Of a stretch of 49,320 nucleotides of DNA, positions 47,079 through 49,320 are shown piece by piece. Source of the stretch: an uncultured Ruminococcus sp. (GTDB lineage Bacteria; Bacillota; Clostridia; Oscillospirales; Acutalibacteraceae); assembly GCA_902792115.1 (NCBI GenBank), contig CADAYJ010000002.1, positions 1 to 49,320 of the forward strand, in the 5' to 3' direction. Numbering within the stretch: the stretch's first letter is position 1; each line of letters starts with the position of its first letter. The notes beneath the pieces are model-generated. The model was not told the origin of the DNA. It made no database searches and was given only the letters and a program-made list of their open reading frames with translations. The position numbers and the translations under genes are program-made.

Positions 47079-49320
47079 ATGAATTTATCACTCAGATGGT
47101 TAAAGGAATTTGTTGATATAGGCGACGTCGCGCCGAGAGATTTCTCCGAGGCGATGACTATGAGCGGCTCGAAGGTCGAGCTGTTTGAAAAAGAGGGAGA
47201 GAAGATCGACAAGATCGTCGTCGGAAGGATCATCTCCAAGGAGAAGCACCCCGACGCCGACAAGCTGATCGTCTGCAAGGTCGATATCGGTCAGGAGATA
47301 CAGGTTGTGACGAACTGCACATACCTCAGCGAGGGCGATCTCGTTCCTGTTATTCTCGATAAGGGCCATTACTACGAAGGATCCGCGATCAAGCAGCTCA
47401 AAAAGGGCAAGATGCGCGGCGTGCTCAGCGAGGGTATGTTCTGCTCCGTCACGACGCTCGGACTTACGGCTCACGAGTTTCCGTACACCGATCCGGAGAA
47501 GGTGTTCGTCCTTCAGGATGATCCCGACTTAAAGCCCGAACCCGGCATGACGATCCAGCAGGCTCTCCGCTACGACGACGTAAAGGTGGAGTTTGAGATC
47601 ACCTCCAACCGCCCCGACTGCTTCTCAGTGATCGGTCTCGCGAGAGAGGCTGCGGCTACCTTCGGCAAGGAGCTTAAGCTCCACACACCGGAGGTAAAGC
47701 CGACGGGAAGGCCGAGCGACGGTATGCTCGGGGTTACGGTTCACGAGCCGGAGCTTTGCCCGATATACAGCGCGAGGATCGTCGAGAACGTCCGCGTAAA
47801 GCCGTCTCCGCTGTGGCTCAGAGAGCGCCTCAGAGCGATGGGCGTCCGTCCGATCAACAACATCGTAGACATCACAAACTACGTCATGCTCGAGTACGGT
47901 CAGCCTATGCACGCCTTCGACCTGCGCTTCATCAAGGACGGAAAGATCAACGTCCGTCTTGCGCGCGAGGGCGAGACGATCACAACTCTTGACGGCGTTG
48001 AGAGACAGCTTCTCCCGACAAACCTCGTTATCGCCGACGCAGAGAAGCCCGTGGCGATCGCAGGCGTAATGGGCGGCGAATACAGCGGAATCATGGACGA
48101 CACGACGACGATCGTCTTCGAGTGCGCGAACTTCAACGGCTCGTCCGTCCGCCTCACGGCGAAGTCTCAGAACATGAGAACGGACTCCTCCGCGCGCTAC
48201 GAGAAGGGACTTGATCCGAACTCCGTACGCCCTGCCCTCGACAGAGCGTGTGAGCTTGTACAGCTTCTCGACGCAGGCGACGTCCTCGACGGCATCATCG
48301 TTGACGACCACTCAAAGCGCGAGCCGCTCAGAATCAAGCTCAACGCCGATTGGGTGAATCACTTCCTCAACACGCAGCTCTCGTTCGACGAGATGAAGGC
48401 TATCCTCGAGAAGATCGACTGCAAGCTCGACGGCGACGATATAATCGTTCCGACGTTCCGCCCCGACCTTCTCCACAAGGCCGATATCGCCGAGGAGATC
48501 GCGCGCTTCCACGGCTACAATACGATCGAATCAACTCCTCTCTCCGGCGGCGCGCAGGGCAAGTTCTCCGTCCGCCAGAAATTTGACATGAATATAACGA
48601 ATACGCTGATCGCGCTCGGTCTCGACGAGATCATGACGTATTCCTTCATCAGCCCCAAGTATTACAACAAGGTCATGATGCCGGAGGATCATCCGCTCAG
48701 GAATTCCGTCGTGATCTCAAATCCGCTCGGCGAGGACACCTCCATCATGAGAACGACGGCGTTCCCGTCCATGCTCGAGATCCTCTCCAAGAACTACAAC
48801 AACCGCAACGAGTACGCATACCTCTTCGAGATCGCGCGCGAGTACCGCCCGACAACTCCCGACAAGCTCCCCGACGAGAAGAACGTCCTCACCGTCGGAA
48901 TGTACGGCGGCGGAGTAGACTTCTTCAAGGCGAAGGGCGTCGCTGAGGAGGTAATGAAGCGCTCCGGCGTCGAGAACTACGAGTTTGAGCAGTCGTGCGA
49001 TTCCTTCGGCTACCACCCCGGACGCTGCGCCAGGATCCTCATTAACGGCGAGATGATCGGTATTCTCGGCGAGGTACACCCGAAGGTGCAGCAGAATTAC
49101 GGCATCGGCACGAGAATTTACGCCTTCAGCATCAACACGGACAAGCTCTTCGAGAACGCTCAGCTTGAAAAGCACTATACTCCGCTTCCGAAGTATCCGG
49201 CAGTTACGCGCGACATCGCCGTTACGTGCAGCAGGGAAACGCCCGTAGCCGTCCTTGAGAAGGCGATCAGAGAGGGCGCAGGCAAGTACCTCGAGAGTGT
49301 GAAGCTCTTTGACGTTTACG
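47079..49320 (+). CDS. pheT: Phenylalanyl-tRNA synthetase beta subunit (3' end missing)
   Basis: 747 complete codons from the ATG at 47079 (AAGGGGGT eight bases upstream), 18 bases after pheS. It begins MNLSLRWLKEFVDIGDVAP. A tRNA-binding OB fold near residues 40-150, the B3/B4 editing domain (CPIYSARIVENV onwards), B5 and the core-like domain are present. The window ends in the C-terminal FDX-ACB domain (YLESVKLFDVY), so roughly 45-60 residues are outside. No frameshift is seen. Confidence 0.96.
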   Translation, partial: MNLSLRWLKEFVDIGDVAPRDFSEAMTMSGSKVELFEKEGEKIDKIVVGRIISKEKHPDADKLIVCKVDIGQEIQVVTNCTYLSEGDLVPVILDKGHYYEGSAIKQLKKGKMRGVLSEGMFCSVTTLGLTAHEFPYTDPEKVFVLQDDPDLKPEPGMTIQQALRYDDVKVEFEITSNRPDCFSVIGLAREAAATFGKELKLHTPEVKPTGRPSDGMLGVTVHEPELCPIYSARIVENVRVKPSPLWLRERLRAMGVRPINNIVDITNYVMLEYGQPMHAFDLRFIKDGKINVRLAREGETITTLDGVERQLLPTNLVIADAEKPVAIAGVMGGEYSGIMDDTTTIVFECANFNGSSVRLTAKSQNMRTDSSARYEKGLDPNSVRPALDRACELVQLLDAGDVLDGIIVDDHSKREPLRIKLNADWVNHFLNTQLSFDEMKAILEKIDCKLDGDDIIVPTFRPDLLHKADIAEEIARFHGYNTIESTPLSGGAQGKFSVRQKFDMNITNTLIALGLDEIMTYSFISPKYYNKVMMPEDHPLRNSVVISNPLGEDTSIMRTTAFPSMLEILSKNYNNRNEYAYLFEIAREYRPTTPDKLPDEKNVLTVGMYGGGVDFFKAKGVAEEVMKRSGVENYEFEQSCDSFGYHPGRCARILINGEMIGILGEVHPKVQQNYGIGTRIYAFSINTDKLFENAQLEKHYTPLPKYPAVTRDIAVTCSRETPVAVLEKAIREGAGKYLESVKLFDVY

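Overview
The window looks like chromosome of a Gram-positive anaerobe of the class Clostridia, most likely a Ruminococcaceae/Oscillospirales member. The signs are cohesin and dockerin modules, an IreB-type phosphoprotein, a LexA repressor, a T-box leader on pheST, a SEC-C-tagged methionine aminopeptidase, consensus TTGACA/TATAAT promoters and strong AGGAGG ribosome binding sites, with no outer-membrane genes. The species cannot be named from sequence alone. No insertion sequence, phage gene, tRNA, rRNA or CRISPR array was seen.

Layout. 1-8.1 kb: the start of an EF-G-like GTPase (runs off the left edge), a PdaB-like polysaccharide deacetylase, a very acidic membrane protein with Big_2 domains, then on the minus strand a small AraC-type HTH protein with map, and a secreted dockerin plus CAP-domain protein. 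8.6-11.8 kb: a scaffoldin with an N-terminal carbohydrate-binding-like domain, four cohesin-like modules and a C-terminal dockerin. 12.2-19.9 kb: a type IV pilus assembly locus: a PilM-PilN-like fusion, PilO, prepilin peptidase, PilB, then PilT and PilC under a second promoter. No pilin gene is visible. 20-24.7 kb: a MIF-like tautomerase, an acidic coiled-coil protein, a CpXC zinc protein, IreB, a small unknown protein and a secreted LRR_5 (BspA-like) protein ending in a dockerin. 24.8-30.8 kb: a Na/Pi cotransporter, a membrane-anchored VanY-like protein that has lost its metal-binding residues, a CPCC zinc protein, ribosomal protein L31, a YigZ/IMPACT protein and UvrC. 31-36.5 kb: an RND efflux permease with a roughly 330-residue coiled-coil insertion, followed by a MATE transporter. 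36.4-42.6 kb: a DUF6512-like membrane protein, LexA, a CYTH protein, an OmpR-type two-component system and an HtrA protease. 42.8-49.3 kb: a small membrane protein, a lipoprotein with NAD(P)H-hydrate dehydratase, a PH-like membrane protein, and pheS-pheT behind a phenylalanine T-box; pheT runs off the right edge.

How parts fit together. Three secreted proteins with dockerins (CAP, LRR and the scaffoldin) plus four cohesins indicate a cellulosome-like surface assembly. The pilus motor genes lie directly downstream of the scaffoldin, but a terminator and a separate promoter stand between them, so any functional link is an inference. The two-component system and the RND pump share an unusual promoter (ACCTTT, 17 bases, TATAAT, with TTGAG just after the first box), which may connect regulator and target. 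Start codons were reassigned from the first possible ATG, GTG or TTG wherever a Shine-Dalgarno sequence or promoter position decided it.
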